DNA of 64,000 nt, from the NCBI GenBank assembly GCA_907163375.1, contig CAJQUW010002202.1, positions 62,001-126,000 on the forward strand. The letters run 5' to 3'. Under the pieces are notes generated by a model, which did no database searches, was not told the DNA's origin, and saw nothing but the letters and a program-made list of their open reading frames with translations. This DNA is from Prostheceraeus crozeri. Taxonomy: Eukaryota; Platyhelminthes; Polycladida; Euryleptidae. Positions 43,716 to 54,982 of this stretch are shown in pieces (position 1 is the stretch's first letter; each line of letters begins with the position of its first letter). Made by a program: the position numbers and the translations under genes.

Positions 43716-45770
43716 GCAATAGGTTTAGTTGAGCCTGTCTCAATCTCATGTTCGGCTAGATTAGTCAGTCCAATATCATCTTTTGAAATATTAAAAATGT
43801 CACAAAATTCCTCTAATAATGGCAATAAGGTTTCTCTGTAAATTTTAAGAAGTTTATCAATCTGATCTTGCAACTGCGGCAACAACATATTCCATCTTTC
43901 GGAAGTTGATTCACTGATATTTCTGATTCTTTGACTGTTACACATTTTATGACTGTCTAAGTTATCAATAAAGTTCACATTTCCCGCAATTGCGCCTTTC
44001 TTTATTTTAATGTTATCCTCAAAAGTCCATATTCGCAGGGGCACTAACCTCTCTTCATTTATATCACACAAACTGGAAGCCACTAGTATATCACTATTTC
44101 TGACGTATGTAGGCTCGATGAGACCGTTTCCAACAAATACACCACTTACTTTTCCTCTTACGATATATTCTCCGGCAGAATTTAAATTAATACTGTCATG
44201 AAACGAAATTTGGGCATTTTTCTCCCATGCGCTTTTGTCATGCTCTTCATTGCTATTTTGAGTCTGTGTAACACAAATCGCCTGCTCTCGACTCACAGAA
44301 CAGACTTCGTCACGTTTCCCTGTGAAACTGATTCCGGATAAATTTATGACAGAAATGGTGCCTTCAACCACCAGGAAATTGCACCACCTCGTTATTGTCG
44401 GAAACTCCACCTGAAGCTCAACAGTCCCAATAACACGCATTCTTGAGTTGTTCTCACACTTAATCATTCGATTCGACTTTTTCATATGAATTTCGCTGTT
44501 GCATGAAGGAATGTCCTTCAAGGAACTTTCATCGATGACATTCACCTCTGCTCCTGTGTCCAATAAAATTTTGCTTCGATGGTAGGTTTTGCCTGTGATG
44601 ATAGGTTTGTTAGCTGCTTTTTCCGAATGGTGACATGAAATCAAAGTTTTTGGCCTCTTTTTTGGTTTTACCTACAATATAATTAGACCATTCATTCACT
44701 TCATCAGGATAGGTGGTTCGTCTTCTCTTCATATTTCTTGTATTCTCCTTATTGCTCTTTTTCTTGTTTTTTCCTCTCTAGGCTGCTCCTTCTCTTCTTC
44801 CACGGATATGACTTTCACTGCTGCTGCGGTTTGGTTAGTATTTTCCTGATAACTTACATCTGAGACTTCCGATGACAGTGATGATGCAGACCGGTCATCA
44901 ATTCAATTACTTTCATCTTCCAATTCATGGAGAAGACGCACATTTCTACGTTTTCCGTAGTTGTTCTTGAAGTAACATCGGTTTGTTGTGTGATTATTTC
45001 TCACACAAATTGAACATGAATGTGGACAGTCTCTTGCGTAATGTCCTTCTTCGTTACAATTATAGCATCTTGAATTCTTTCTTCTATCTGCACGATAATT
45101 TATTTCATTTCTTCTTTTCATCTTTTCATTTGTATCAGTCTTGAAAGGTTTTCCGTGATTGGGCCTTTTTACAACTTGGGCATATGTAGACCTTTTGGCA
45201 TCTTCCTTTTCCGCTTGAATAATAGATATTATGTGGTTTAGTTGTTTTTGCATAAGTGACATTTGATTTTGCAATTTTTGGATATCATTTATTTGTGTTT
45301 CCACATTATTGTCCTTAATCATGTATCTGACCACTTCTTCACTTTTTTCGCTATTCTTTTCACGCTTTATTAGATTGTACGCTTCGTCTAAGTGTATCGA
45401 TCTTTCGATGCCTCAACGCCTTCCTCACATCCTCCTTGAAAATACCATCACAAAACGCTTCAATCATTCGTTCTTCTCTTTCCTTCGGGTCTAGTTCTTT
45501 CAATAATCTGATCTCTGATAAAAAGTCTCTGATCGATTGGTTACTCTTCTGCTTGCGTGAAAACAACTTGACATATGGTGATATCTCAGATTCTTTCGGT
45601 TGGTGTGGCTCTATAAGTTTTTTTGACAGCCATTCATAATCGTTTTGATGGCTTTGGAATTCCAATAATCCACACATCTCCATCTGCATATCTTCTGTAA
45701 TGGAATTGAGAAGTACCGTCGCTTTAGTTTCATCATCGACTGTTCCGCATGTTTTGTAGTATTTCTCCAT
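43716..45770 (-). pseudogene. Ty3/gypsy gag and protease region (fossil part)
   Basis: Gag capsid-like sequence (45770 to about 45360) and a nucleocapsid CCHC knuckle (CYNCNEEGHYARDC, about 45055). Then an aspartic protease with LLDTGAEVNVID (about 44570) and a linker leading into RT. Gag forms the particle, and the protease matures the polyproteins. Part of the broken element 35604-46193. Confidence 0.8.
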
Positions 45771-45896
45771 TTTGTCTGGCTGAACTTTGACATCATCTCC
45801 AACATCACATCTTCGTGGTAATCCTATCGTATCCCTTTATAGTAGCCGTTGAAATAGGGATTCCAATAGCTTTGTCTGTTGCTCGACGACGCCAGT

Positions 45897-46193
45897 TGTG
45901 GTATTAGTAGAACTCGTCATTGTTACGTATTGCACCAAGTATATTTACCAAATTGCAATATACAAGCAGGGACAAATCTATAGACAACAAGAGTCCGATT
46001 ACTAATCAACCACTATCTCGATAACACTAAATCATGCTATAATGAAGTCATGGCAATAGAATTAAACTTGAATGATGTGTAACGTAGTTATCTAACAGTA
46101 CAGTGATGATCTATGATTTCCTTGTACAACATATAACTTGTAACGCAGCTATCTTACAATGCACACTGTACCATTGATAAATCCATTATACAA
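45897..46193 (-). repeat. Ty3/gypsy 5' LTR
   Basis: Second LTR copy, starting TGTGGTATTAG on the plus strand. Just inside it, on the minus strand, TGGCGTCGTCGAGC lies where a primer-binding site is expected. Confidence 0.8.
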
Positions 46194-46872
46194 CAACTAT
46201 CAATTTTCATTTGATGCTTTTCGGAAGTAAAAAAATCAAATTTATTTTTCCAAATTATTTGACTGTTTATCTCTTCTGCATGTATTAGTTGTTTCCACTC
46301 ATTTTCGTTTAGCTTAGCTTCTGCATGGTCAAAATTGGTATTAAAATGTTCAATCATTTCAGCATCAATATTTTCTACAGTTTTAGTTTTTATGTCTGCT
46401 AATAATTTCAATCGTTTTATGTCAGACTCACAGTTTTGAATATACAATTCCATTTTCAGTTTCTTCTCCTGATCACAAATCTGAGGTGCAATATTTTTAA
46501 AGAATTTTCTTGATATTCTAGGTGTGCTTTCTTGTAAGGCTGCATCGTATATCTCAGCGATAGAGTTATTTCTCATAGCCTCATAAAAAGAAAATTTTCT
46601 TTGTGACAATTTTTGCTCCAATCCAATTTTGGAGTGTTCATTTTCTTGACCTCTTTTGATAATTCTTTGACTTCGAATTCCATTTCACTTTCTAAATTTA
46701 CTATTTCTGATATGCATTTATCTTTTCCATTCTCGTTCTTAACATTGTTCAGTTCTTCTTGAATCGAATGTACGGTGTTGTTAAGTCCTCTGAACATTGA
46801 AATAAGCATGTCAATCTTGTTATTCAAAATTTCAAATTTATTATTTCCTTGTCCAGCCTTACAAGAAAGCAC
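46194..46872 (-). pseudogene. Coiled-coil ORF of unknown family (copy 1)
   Basis: Two minus-strand frames: 46872 to 46573 (KFEILNNKIDMLISM, VHSIQEELNNVKN, VKELSKEVKKMNT: heptad-like) and 46621 to 46194 (KLSQRKFSFYEAMRNNSI, PQICDQEKKLKMELYIQNC). They are offset by a frame change near 46620. The 3' part is cut off by the gypsy insertion and continues at 35597 to 35258. I do not recognise the protein. Coiled coil plus basic Asn/Arg-rich C-terminus suggests an ORF1-like RNA-binding protein of a retroelement (inference). Confidence 0.5.
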
Positions 46873-47506
46873 ACCTAGAATACCAAGAAAATTCTTTAAA
46901 AATATTGCACCTCAGATTTGTGATCAGGAGAAGAAACTGAAAATGGAATTGTATATTCAAAACTGTGAGTCTGACATAAAACGATTGAAATTATTAGCAG
47001 ACATAAAAACTAAAACTGTAGAAAATATTGATGCTGAAATGATTGAACATTTTAATACCAATTTTGACCATGCAGAAGCTAAGCTAAACGAAAATGAGTG
47101 GAAACAACTAATACATGCAGAAGAGATAAACAGTCAAATAATTTGGAAAAATAAATTTGATTTTTTTACTTCCGAAAAGCATCTGATGAAAATTGATAGT
47201 CATCAAAAATATTCATCGATCAATCAATGTTCAAAACCTCAATATTCAAATAAAAGGCCAAATAATAGAAATAATCAAACTAGTAGAAGAAACTATCACT
47301 TTAATACTCAATATGGAATGTATAATAATCGCAACAATTGGAAAGAAAAACCAATCAATAATGAAAATCAATGGAGGAATATTAATAGAAGGAATGAGAG
47401 TTATGCTGAGAAAAGGTTTGAAACTATCATAGAGAAATGGACTCCAGTTATCAACAACAGATATCTAACTATAGGGGATTTCATTAACCCATGTTCATGT
47501 CTATAA
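46861..47506 (+). CDS. Coiled-coil and Asn/Arg-rich ORF of unknown family (copy 2)
   Basis: About 215 codons, open at the N-terminus (no start; its first residues continue from inverted junk at 46775-46855). Region 1 is predicted helical (KKLKMELYIQNCESDIKRL, VENIDAEMIEHFNTNF). Region 2 is Asn/Arg/Tyr-rich and basic (KRPNNRNNQTSRRNYHFNTQ, NNRNNWKEKPINNENQWR). It ends YLTIGDFINPCSCL. This is the intact arm of the palindrome; copy 1 in the other arm is nearly identical. No known domain is recognised. It resembles nucleic-acid-binding ORF1 proteins in composition only. Confidence 0.5.
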
Positions 47507-47770
47507 TTACTTAAGACTATGTAACTAACTTGTGCTCTGATATTTAAAATATACATATTCATTAATCAATCCCTTGAGAAGTCTATGAAACGGACGATAC
47601 CGGTGGGGATCAACCCTGTGTTTTTGATTGTTTTTCATTTGGGAACTTTTCTTTTATATATTTATTCGCCATTTTGAATTTTCAACCTTTTCTTATATAT
47701 ATATATATTTCAAACATAATTGACCCAACTTCATAATATTTTTTGAAGGAAAAGCTAAGTTTTCTCTCAA

Positions 47771-47813
47771 CCAAACATGTTTCGGAATGTAAAATCATTC
47801 CATCTTCAGCGGC
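47771..47813 (-). ncRNA. Hammerhead-ribozyme-like fold, second copy
   Basis: Minus-strand sequence identical to 34953-34996 (CTGAAGA, stem II GGAATG/CATTCC, GAAA, minimal stem III). It lies downstream of, and on the same strand as, the Penelope-like coding region 50690 to 48044. ATGGCGAAT follows at 47672 to 47664. Confidence 0.55.
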
Positions 47814-48043
47814 AAACACAAGTAAAGGTAAATTCAGGGGTTTATATGCAGAATTCATGGCGTGATACAAATACAGTTCAAAGTAAAGGCTTTCAAGACA
47901 AAACTGCGGAGAGAGTCAGGGTGACAAATTCAAGTACAAGGGTACTGATCTGTTCCTTTCATTAGATGGCCAATCCGATTTTTCTTTCAGTATAATAGAT
48001 TCCAATATCAATGGATTTCTTGATATTGTTGATAGAGAAGTTT

Positions 48044-49130
48044 TCAGCTTTTATGACTATGTTGATGCATAGAAATTTCAGCTTGACATGGGTATCCTTT
48101 TAAATGTTCCGAAATACGAGAAGCAAAAAGACGTCCAGTGGCGCCAACGTATCGCATAGAACAATGATCACAAGTGTAGAGATACACAACATTTAATTTA
48201 ACTGCGCTCACAATCGGATCTTTGTAATTGAAATGATCTTGGATATTTTTGGTTCTAAAAACTGGGACTATTTTGGCTTTTTCAGACAACTTTTCGTTAA
48301 TATCATGAATACGACGCATCATTTTATTAGTGGACTCAATGTGAGGAACATACCAATACACGACCTTTTCATTTCAGCTTTTTCTTCTTTTGCTCTGCTT
48401 GCTCTCTTTTCCATATTGTTCTTCACTCGTGAAATTGTGCGTTCATCGTAGCCATTATTTCTAAATATATCAATTATCTTATCAACCGCTTTTTGGTAAT
48501 TACAACGGTTGGAGCACATTTTAAAGGCGCGAAAAAACAAAGATCTCATAGCTGCCATTTTGTACGAGATCGGCGCATGAGAACTCGAAGGAATATAGAT
48601 TCCAGTGTTTTCATCTTTCAAATGATGCGAGATATCAAAGACACCAGTACTTATACTCACAGTGGTATCCAGAAAATTTATTGTACCACTGGAACTACAT
48701 TCCACTGTGAAATGCTGTTCATCAGCCATAGAATTCAGAGCTTCTAAGAACCACTTGCCATCCACCTCTGTCTTGAAGATGGCAAAGCAGTCGTCCACGT
48801 ACCTGCAGTACAACTCAGGCAGTTGAATATCTAGATCATCAAAGCCACTCTCAACAAGATTCATGGCAAAGACTGCCATAGTAGGGACTGATTTTGAGCC
48901 CATCGGAATGCCATCAATTTGATAATAATACTTGCTGTTAAAGGAGAACAATGTGTTAGAGCAAGCAATTTCTAGCAAATGCTTTAGAGCATTTTTCGTT
49001 ACAGGAAAATCTTCAAAGTCGATCATGGACACATGCTCTATCGTTTTTTTCACCGGAATGGAAGTAAAGAGGCTCGTCACATCATAGCTAAAGAGCTCAC
49101 AGTGCTGAAGATCATGGATGTGAGAATTGT
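48044..49130 (-). pseudogene. Penelope-like RT and GIY-YIG part
   Basis: SYDVTSLFTSIPV (about 49085), YYQIDGIPMGSKSVPTMAVFA (about 48920), LYCRYVDDCFAIF (about 48810) and INFLDTTVSIS, then VVYLYTCDHCSMRYVGATGRL and ASRISEHLKGY of the GIY-YIG domain (about 48200-48110). A frame change separates RT and GIY-YIG near 48340. In-frame continuation upstream is lost at the insertion 49135-49822. Confidence 0.8.
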
Positions 49131-49134
49131 AATT

Positions 49135-49822
49135 AGCTTTTTTTGTAGCTAAAATAGCTTACTAGCTAATTACTTAGGGTTCGTTTCAAATCACTGACTT
49201 TTTAATCAAAAATCTAAAGGAGAGATAACTCGTCCTTAATAAATAAATATAGGTTCAATATTTCGATGACTCAAATTTTATTGCTTATTCAAAATTCTAT
49301 AAATTACAAAAGATAACGCGTCCAGAGTTGACTGAAGGAATAGCAAGACACATGTACAATTAAACTTTATTCTACACCTCATAAAATCATAGCTTTCAAT
49401 AAAATTTGCCATTATCTTAATAACTAATATAATAATAAAGAGTAAAAATGACACCGTCTGAACTTATGCGTTATGAGGGGCAGCGTCCATCGCCGAAGAA
49501 TATTGTCAGTCGAAAGCAAAGTGTCGCCTTGTGTCGCGGAGGAGGTGTTGTTGTCCGTCCGTTCCAGAAGTTCGTTCTCCTCGATGTTCGCCCTCTTTGA
49601 TGTTCGTTCTCCTCCCCCATAATTGTACATGCACAGTATTATATTAGTCTGTCGCGGCCAATTACAATTTGCCGCGATTGCCTTCGGGCCTCGAACCCTC
49701 AAAATATGATGAAGTACTTTGCAGAAGAAAGTGCGCTCAATGGACTGAATGTAATATTAAGTTCAAAATAATTCTCCACACTTGAGGCGACTGATATATC
49801 AACGATAAAATAGAAATTATAG
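49135..49822. mobile_element. Unclassified 688-bp insertion in the Penelope-like element
   Basis: AATT at 49131-49134 and 49823-49826. Removing the segment makes the flanking protein continuous (VELLNN joining YNSHIHDLQ). No long frame and no obvious terminal repeats; the only notable parts are GTCGCGGCCAATTACAATTTGCCGCGATTG near 49650 (given as two halves of an imperfect inverted repeat GCGGC/GCCGC) and GAGGGTTCGAGGC on the minus strand. Confidence 0.55.
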
Positions 49823-49826
49823 AATT

Positions 49827-50690
49827 ATTAAGCAGCTCAACAAAGTGAAATGCATCTTTTAAATTGATTTTTTTAGGAATGTGAGGTTTCAGGATGTCGT
49901 CAAGCCAGCCAGATAAATTAGGCAAGTACGAGTTGCGCATATTCAGAATTGGCCGAACAGGACGGTCAGTCTGACTTTTGTGCACTTTTGGCAGGCCGTA
50001 TAAACGAGCCAGCTGAGAGCCACTGGCTTTGATTTGATTCAATATTGCATCATTGATAATTTTCTTTGATTTCAAAGATTGTGATTTGCGATTGAATCGC
50101 TCCTCTTCCAAAATAGAGGGATCTTTTCTGGACCTCTTATCAAAAGTACAAGGTTTGAATTTCTCACTGTCATTTATCAGATCATTCAATTTCTCATCAT
50201 AATTTTTCCGATCTAAAATCACGATCCCATTGCCTTCATCAAATCGTGATATCACGATATCTTTGGTTTTCGCTAAATTGCGCAAAGTTTTAAAATGGCG
50301 AGACCATTTACTGTTGAATTTCTGCTTGGAAAAATAGCTTTTGAAAATATTGCGGAAGCCGCAGATGAGGTCATCATCTATAACTCCAAAGGATCGGAGT
50401 CTGTGAATGATTGATTCTGCTTCGGCTATCTGAATCCTCATGTTTAATTTGTAATGCGGTATGGACATTGACATACCAACAGCGAGAATTTCTTTCTCAG
50501 TTTCAGAAAAGCTATAAGAGGACAAATTGATGAAAGTATTTTGTTTTTGCGTCCGTACCTTCACCGGATTTTGTTGATTAACTAAGGTGGTTAATTTTTT
50601 GAATGAATATTGGAGATACGATCTTATTATATATATATATTTATATATATATACAATATTCGCCATTGACCAGTAATAATTTCTTATCAA
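49827..50690 (-). pseudogene. Penelope-like element N-terminal part
   Basis: From MANIVYIYKYI (the ATGGCGAAT start at about 50665) through LAVGMSMSIPHYKLN, DIVISRFDEGNGIVILDRKNYDEKL, SQLARLYGLPKVHK and RPVRPILNMRNSYLPNLSGWLD to FHFVELLNN: the standard order upstream of the PLE RT. The frame is open until the insertion at 49822. A host gene is unlikely. Confidence 0.8.
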
Positions 50691-51205
50691 TGTTAGAAGA
50701 CAAGGTCAATAAAAATTTGTATTAAAAAGCTTTCGACAAAATGTCTTTATCAGTTTATACAACAACTAACTAACACAGGCCAAAGAAAAAGGACAGTAAA
50801 TAATAAATATATCACATTATTTTTTTTTGAATTGGATGAGGGAGTAGGAAAAAGAATAGCTATGATGGCAATACTGTTGACATTTGCAAATTAGTGACAG
50901 ATCAGATATCTAAATTTCAGTTATACATTGCATTGATTTCAGGTTTTTTGTGAAGAATAAAATTTCGTTCACACATTTTACGTTCATAAACATTGGCAAA
51001 GCTTCGTTGTAAAATTGAAATTTGCACATCGTCAAATTCAAATTAAAAATTTAAAATCAAATTTCAATTTTACAACGAAACTTTATATATTGATTATGTA
51101 CTGTCCTTTTTCTTTGGCCTGTGTTAGTTAGTTGTTGTATAAATTGATAAAGACATTTTGTCGAAAGCTTTTTAATACAAATTTTTATTGACCTTGACTT
51201 CTAAC
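50690..51205. repeat. Inverted repeat pair at the Penelope-like 5' end
   Basis: 50690-50797 is the reverse complement of 51103-51205. Each contains GACATTTTGTCGAAAGCTTT (a degenerate hammerhead-like core in which the conserved G8 is A), TTTTTATTGACCTTG and TTCTAACATTGATA. The 300 bp between are AT-rich with no gene. Inverted terminal copies of this kind are common at Penelope-like 5' ends. Confidence 0.75.
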
Positions 51206-51225
51206 ATTGATAAGATATATATATA

Positions 51226-53294
51226 CAAGGTGTTTCAAAAGTAGGCTAACAGTAGAAATTGGCCTTGAAAAGCTATGTCTTAATGCTATAGATTAATAAG
51301 CTATGTCATAATAATCTTTTTCACGATGCCACAGATAGCTAATATGCCTTGTATTCGTAAGGGGCAAAAATTCAATACTCTGACATCGCGTAAATCATAT
51401 TAAAATATCTCATGATCTCCAGTGTTATCATGCCTACATATTTCACTACAACCCAATTTGAATCTATACCGATCATGAGAAGTCGAATAACTATCCAACA
51501 TCTATCAAAAAAAAAATTATTAGGAAACCATGTAAACAAGATAGTAGTTGTTTCAGTGTTACTTCGGAGAAGGAAGAACAGCTGACATTCGAATGTCCTC
51601 CGCGCCCCTCAGCCTGGTGCACGAAGACGCTGTCGTCAACACAAGACAGGGAGGCGAAGAAGGAAGAACAGCTGACATCCAAATGTCCTTCACCTTTGTT
51701 AATTCCAGCCTCCTCTTAGACCATCGTCAGAAGCTTCTGACGATGGCCTAGAGGAGGCTGAAATTAATAAAGGTATTAACATTAAAACAACTACCATTTT
51801 GTTTGCTTGGTTTCCTAACAAAAAAATGAACAAATGAATAACCAAGGCCTATTCAACATATCAAAAAATTAATCAACTTAAAGTTGCAAAAATTCACGAA
51901 CGCAAATGCTCAAAATGTCCACCATGGACATCGGCACATTCTTGTAGTCTTTCGGCCACACTGTGGCACACAGTTCTGCATAAGTTCCTGTCATCACTGA
52001 TCTCTTGACAGGCATCTGTGATGTAGGAGCGGAGTTGAGAAAGTGTGTGAGGTTTTCGTCCGTACACTTTCTCCTTTACAACGCCCCAAAAGAAAAAGTC
52101 CATCGGAGTTAGATCGGGAGAGCGAGGAGGCCAAAGGATGCTACCACATCTCCCGATCCACTTTCCTGGAAAAGTGTCATTCAGATAGCTTCTGACACTC
52201 ACTGCAAAATGCGCTGGTGCACCATCCTGCTGAAAGTACAGCTCATTGAAGTTGTTCAATGACTGCATCTCAGGAATCGCAAAGGATTGGAGCATTTGAA
52301 GGTACACCTCAGCCGTCACAGTTCTTTCAAAAAATACTGGCCCAATCACACCGTTGCTTGACATACCGGCCCAGACGGTTAAGCCAGGCTGGTTCAGCTC
52401 ATTTGTTGATACCATGTGCGGATTTTCAGGGAACCAGTAGACACAGTTATGTCTATTTACGTGACCTGATAGTTTGAAACTGGCTTCGTCAGACCAAACT
52501 ATCTTGTCAAGCAAATCTGGGTTCTCCCGAATTTCCGACAACATGAGCACAGCAAACTGCAAGCGTCGTTCAGCATCATCCGGTAGAAGGTGCTGCAACA
52601 GTCTGGGTCGGTATGGTTTCAACTCAACTTTCCTCATCAGTCTCCAAGTAGAGCTTAGAGAAATGTCCAACTCCAATGAGGCTCTTCTTGTTGACTTCTT
52701 CGGACTTTGAACAAATGTTTGGGCCACTAGCTCCTCGTTTGATGCTATTGAAACTGATCGAGGGCGTCCTGACTTCGGTGCATTCTCTACCGAACCGGTC
52801 TTTTCAAATTTATCTCGAATGCGATAAATAGCAAATCTTGATGGAGGATTGCTGTGAAAGGCATCTCTCCATTCCATTCGCACCTTTTCAGCATTCCTGT
52901 TTTTCCAAAAGTATTTCAAAATCCATTTTCTCTGATCATCTTTTAGATGACCTGACATGACAGAAGCAGCAAATTCAAAAAAGCTTCAAGCTTGTTTAAT
53001 TCACTTCAAGTCAAACTAACAGTGTTTGATTCAAATCAAATTAATTGAACATATCCATGTACGTAATGTCAGATTGGTGCTATATCTTGTCCATGATAGA
53101 TTTCAAAATTCCTTTGCCAATGGAATGCTACTGCATAGACTTCTAAATGATAGTAGCAATTACTTCGAAGTCTGTGGCTCATGTTGGACTGATCATGGAT
53201 ATCCATCGACTGATTCAGGTGTAAATCGCCAATAGAACGGTCAACATAGATTTCCTAGGGCAAAATCAACTGTTAGCCTACTTTTGAAACACCT

Positions 53295-53296
<2 letters not shown>
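51226..53296 (-). mobile_element. DD41D mariner-type transposon, apparently intact
   Basis: 28-bp perfect terminal inverted repeats starting CAAGGTGTTTCAAAAGTAGG, ends in TA-repeat DNA on both sides, 2071 bp, with an unbroken 354-codon transposase. Perfect ends plus an open frame suggest recent activity. About 600 bp at its left end is non-coding and includes a repeated AAGCTATGTC motif. Confidence 0.88.
51894..52958 (-). CDS. DD41D mariner transposase, intact
   Basis: 354 residues. Residues 1-110 hold two HTH units (RKWILKYFWKN...RFAIYRIRDKF and STRRASLELDISLSSTWRLM) with the GRPR linker SGRPRSV at ~63-69. The catalytic residues are D157 (VWSDEASF), D245 (YFQQDGAPAH) and D287 (SPDLTPMDFFFW), giving 41 residues between the last two; this is a DD41D Tc1/mariner-superfamily enzyme. 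GKWIGRCGSILWPPRSPD is the typical pre-motif. It cuts and pastes its own element using the 28-bp ends. The ATG at 52958 gives the full HTH region and no upstream extension is needed. No break seen. Confidence 0.9.
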   Translation of the reverse strand: MSGHLKDDQRKWILKYFWKNRNAEKVRMEWRDAFHSNPPSRFAIYRIRDKFEKTGSVENAPKSGRPRSVSIASNEELVAQTFVQSPKKSTRRASLELDISLSSTWRLMRKVELKPYRPRLLQHLLPDDAERRLQFAVLMLSEIRENPDLLDKIVWSDEASFKLSGHVNRHNCVYWFPENPHMVSTNELNQPGLTVWAGMSSNGVIGPVFFERTVTAEVYLQMLQSFAIPEMQSLNNFNELYFQQDGAPAHFAVSVRSYLNDTFPGKWIGRCGSILWPPRSPDLTPMDFFFWGVVKEKVYGRKPHTLSQLRSYITDACQEISDDRNLCRTVCHSVAERLQECADVHGGHFEHLRS

Positions 53297-53336
<40 letters not shown>

Positions 53337-53425
53337 CAGATTGATAGAGAAACAGAAGATAGATAGATAGAATGAGAGAGAGAAAGGTAGAAATGGAGAG
53401 AGTGAGAAAGATAGAGAGAGAGACT
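53297..53425. repeat. Microsatellites: TA-repeat then GATA/GA-repeat
   Basis: TA dinucleotides 53297-53331 are followed by AGATAGATAGATAG and GAGAGAGAAAG tracts to about 53425. The TA tract is the insertion site of the DD41D element. Confidence 0.8.
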
Positions 53426-54982
53426 GTCATCTAATAGTGTATGTGACTTTCCGTGGTGTATCAGATACTATAACCACTTTGCTCCACACTATAAACACGA
53501 CTTTATCACATTTGCAACTGCACAAATAATTTTTGTAAAGCAGGCATAATTTTATGACCATAATATGGGAGCATGACACTAGCGTTTTGCATGTAAGCAT
53601 TAAGATGAACTAAAACGCTATTTTAACATCAAATGTGAAAATGCCAAAAATATTACTTGTTTGGAGCTGTACTATGTAAGTGACTTCCCAAGTTGGTTTT
53701 AGTTTCATTTAGTTTATTTGATGCAACAGAGTAAGACAATTCCTTAAGTGAATCGATAATTGGACACAAAGTATTTTGAGACTTCTTAGGAGATGTTAGA
53801 AATCAAAATACTTTGAAATGCATTCAATATGCAATTAATGCAATATCACTGAACGCTACCTATCCGTTTTTATTCAAGTAGGCTATTTATTAGCTAATGA
53901 TCGACAGATTAAAATGGAGCAAGCAAAGTGCTCTCTTTAAATGTAAAAGGATGTACTTGGACATTCCGCGATTGCTTGCTGATAAATGTAAATTGTGAAA
54001 ATGTTAACAGGGCATCACCGTACGTCTTGTTATCGCTCCCTGTAAAGTGTCTTTAAATTAGTAGTTGCTGAATGCTGTCCACATGCAACCATGTTATCAG
54101 AGGCGATGCATGGAGAAGCGGTATGTTGTTAGTTAGATAATTTATCTATCGAATGTACAATCATTCCGCTTTCCATCATTTACACCAATGTGCAGAAATT
54201 GCTATAGAAGCTTAACAAAACAACGTTCAAAATTCAAAGTCTCAGATGCAAAATCATTTGTAGCACTAGCATGATACACATTGTATCATAAATTATGCAT
54301 CTACGTGCATTTCCTGAACTATCGATGCACGTGCAACCCTCCATAAAATTAATTCATTATACGTGCATGAAGACGCATTATGTTGAAGTTACCTTAGTTA
54401 TTGAAATTTATTACTTATAAAATTTCATTCCAAGTTTGGAATTTTTTGTGTGATTTGCATTTTGAACATACATCGACTTTTTGTCAAAGTATGTCGAGCT
54501 GGAATGATTGCTATGAGTGGAGAGAGAGAGTAAAGTAATACATGGTAGCATGAGAGCATGTAACCAAATCATGAGTGATTTTGAAGCATCATCAACTCTG
54601 CTGTTTTGACTACCAAAAACCGATTTCAGGCATCATAAATATGAAATAGATGACCAAGTAAATTATCTTACTTGAATTTTCCCTCATCCTTCCGTTTTTT
54701 GGAAAACCTACATGCATTAATTTTTTGTATAATTGGATAGAATTTTGTTTTACTTCATGCTGGTGAATGAATTAACTTTTATGGAGACCAATATAGTTTT
54801 GAACACATTTGCCTTGCAAAAGTGATATGTTCAGTCATTGTAGATGATATATGAAAACATATATGAAACATACAAGTTTTCATCTTTGTGTTCAGAGACG
54901 GCTGTTGAGTACTGTACACTGTGGCTATCATCACTGATTCAAGGTGGAGAAATCTGTTCTTGAAAACACTAGAAATGTAGGT
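53426..54982. other. No gene recognised
   Basis: AT-rich DNA with short frames only; no repeat with a partner in this window and no RNA gene that I can support. Confidence 0.5.

Larger units (their letters stand above)
35604..46193 (-). mobile_element. Ty3/gypsy LTR retrotransposon fossil, nested with two LINEs
   Basis: Minus-strand element with LTRs of about 290 bp (35604-35893 and 45897-46193), apparently flanked by a 5-bp ACTAT duplication. Parts in order: gag with a CCHC knuckle (45770 to 44903), protease (about 44600), RT and RNase H (43715 to 42505, continuing 41003 to 40599), integrase zinc-binding region (37137 to 36931) and integrase core (36786 to 36184). Without the two LINE insertions (37144-40594 and 41004-42580) it is about 5.5 kb, normal for the family. 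It is broken at several places besides the insertions. No envelope gene is seen. The LTRs look very similar, so the insertion is fairly recent relative to the palindrome it sits in. Confidence 0.85.
46861..47880 (-). repeat. Right arm of the ~1-kb palindrome
   Basis: Pairs with 34892-35597 plus 46194-46540; the loop is about 315 bp (46541-46855). The arms look more than 95% identical by eye. Only the left arm holds the gypsy insertion, so the palindrome is older than the insertion. Confidence 0.8.
47600..50760 (-). mobile_element. Penelope-like element (minus strand)
   Basis: N-terminal region 50690 to 49826, RT 49130 to about 48370, GIY-YIG 48361 to 48044, and a 3' end with a hammerhead-like fold at 47771-47813. 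Upstream at 50755 to 50715 is a degenerate hammerhead-like motif (CTGATAA...GTCGAAAG). A 688-bp unrelated insertion (49135-49822) with an AATT duplication splits the coding region. PLEs use RT plus GIY-YIG endonuclease and typically carry hammerhead motifs in their repeats. Confidence 0.8.

Noticed and set aside
48044-50690. Telomerase-like or host RT
   Set aside because: Motif order, the DVTSLFTSIPV region and the C-terminal GIY-YIG domain are typical of Penelope-like elements.
50715-50755. A working hammerhead ribozyme
   Set aside because: The core reads CUGAUAA, losing the conserved G8, and stem III cannot form cleanly. I keep it only as a degenerate motif.
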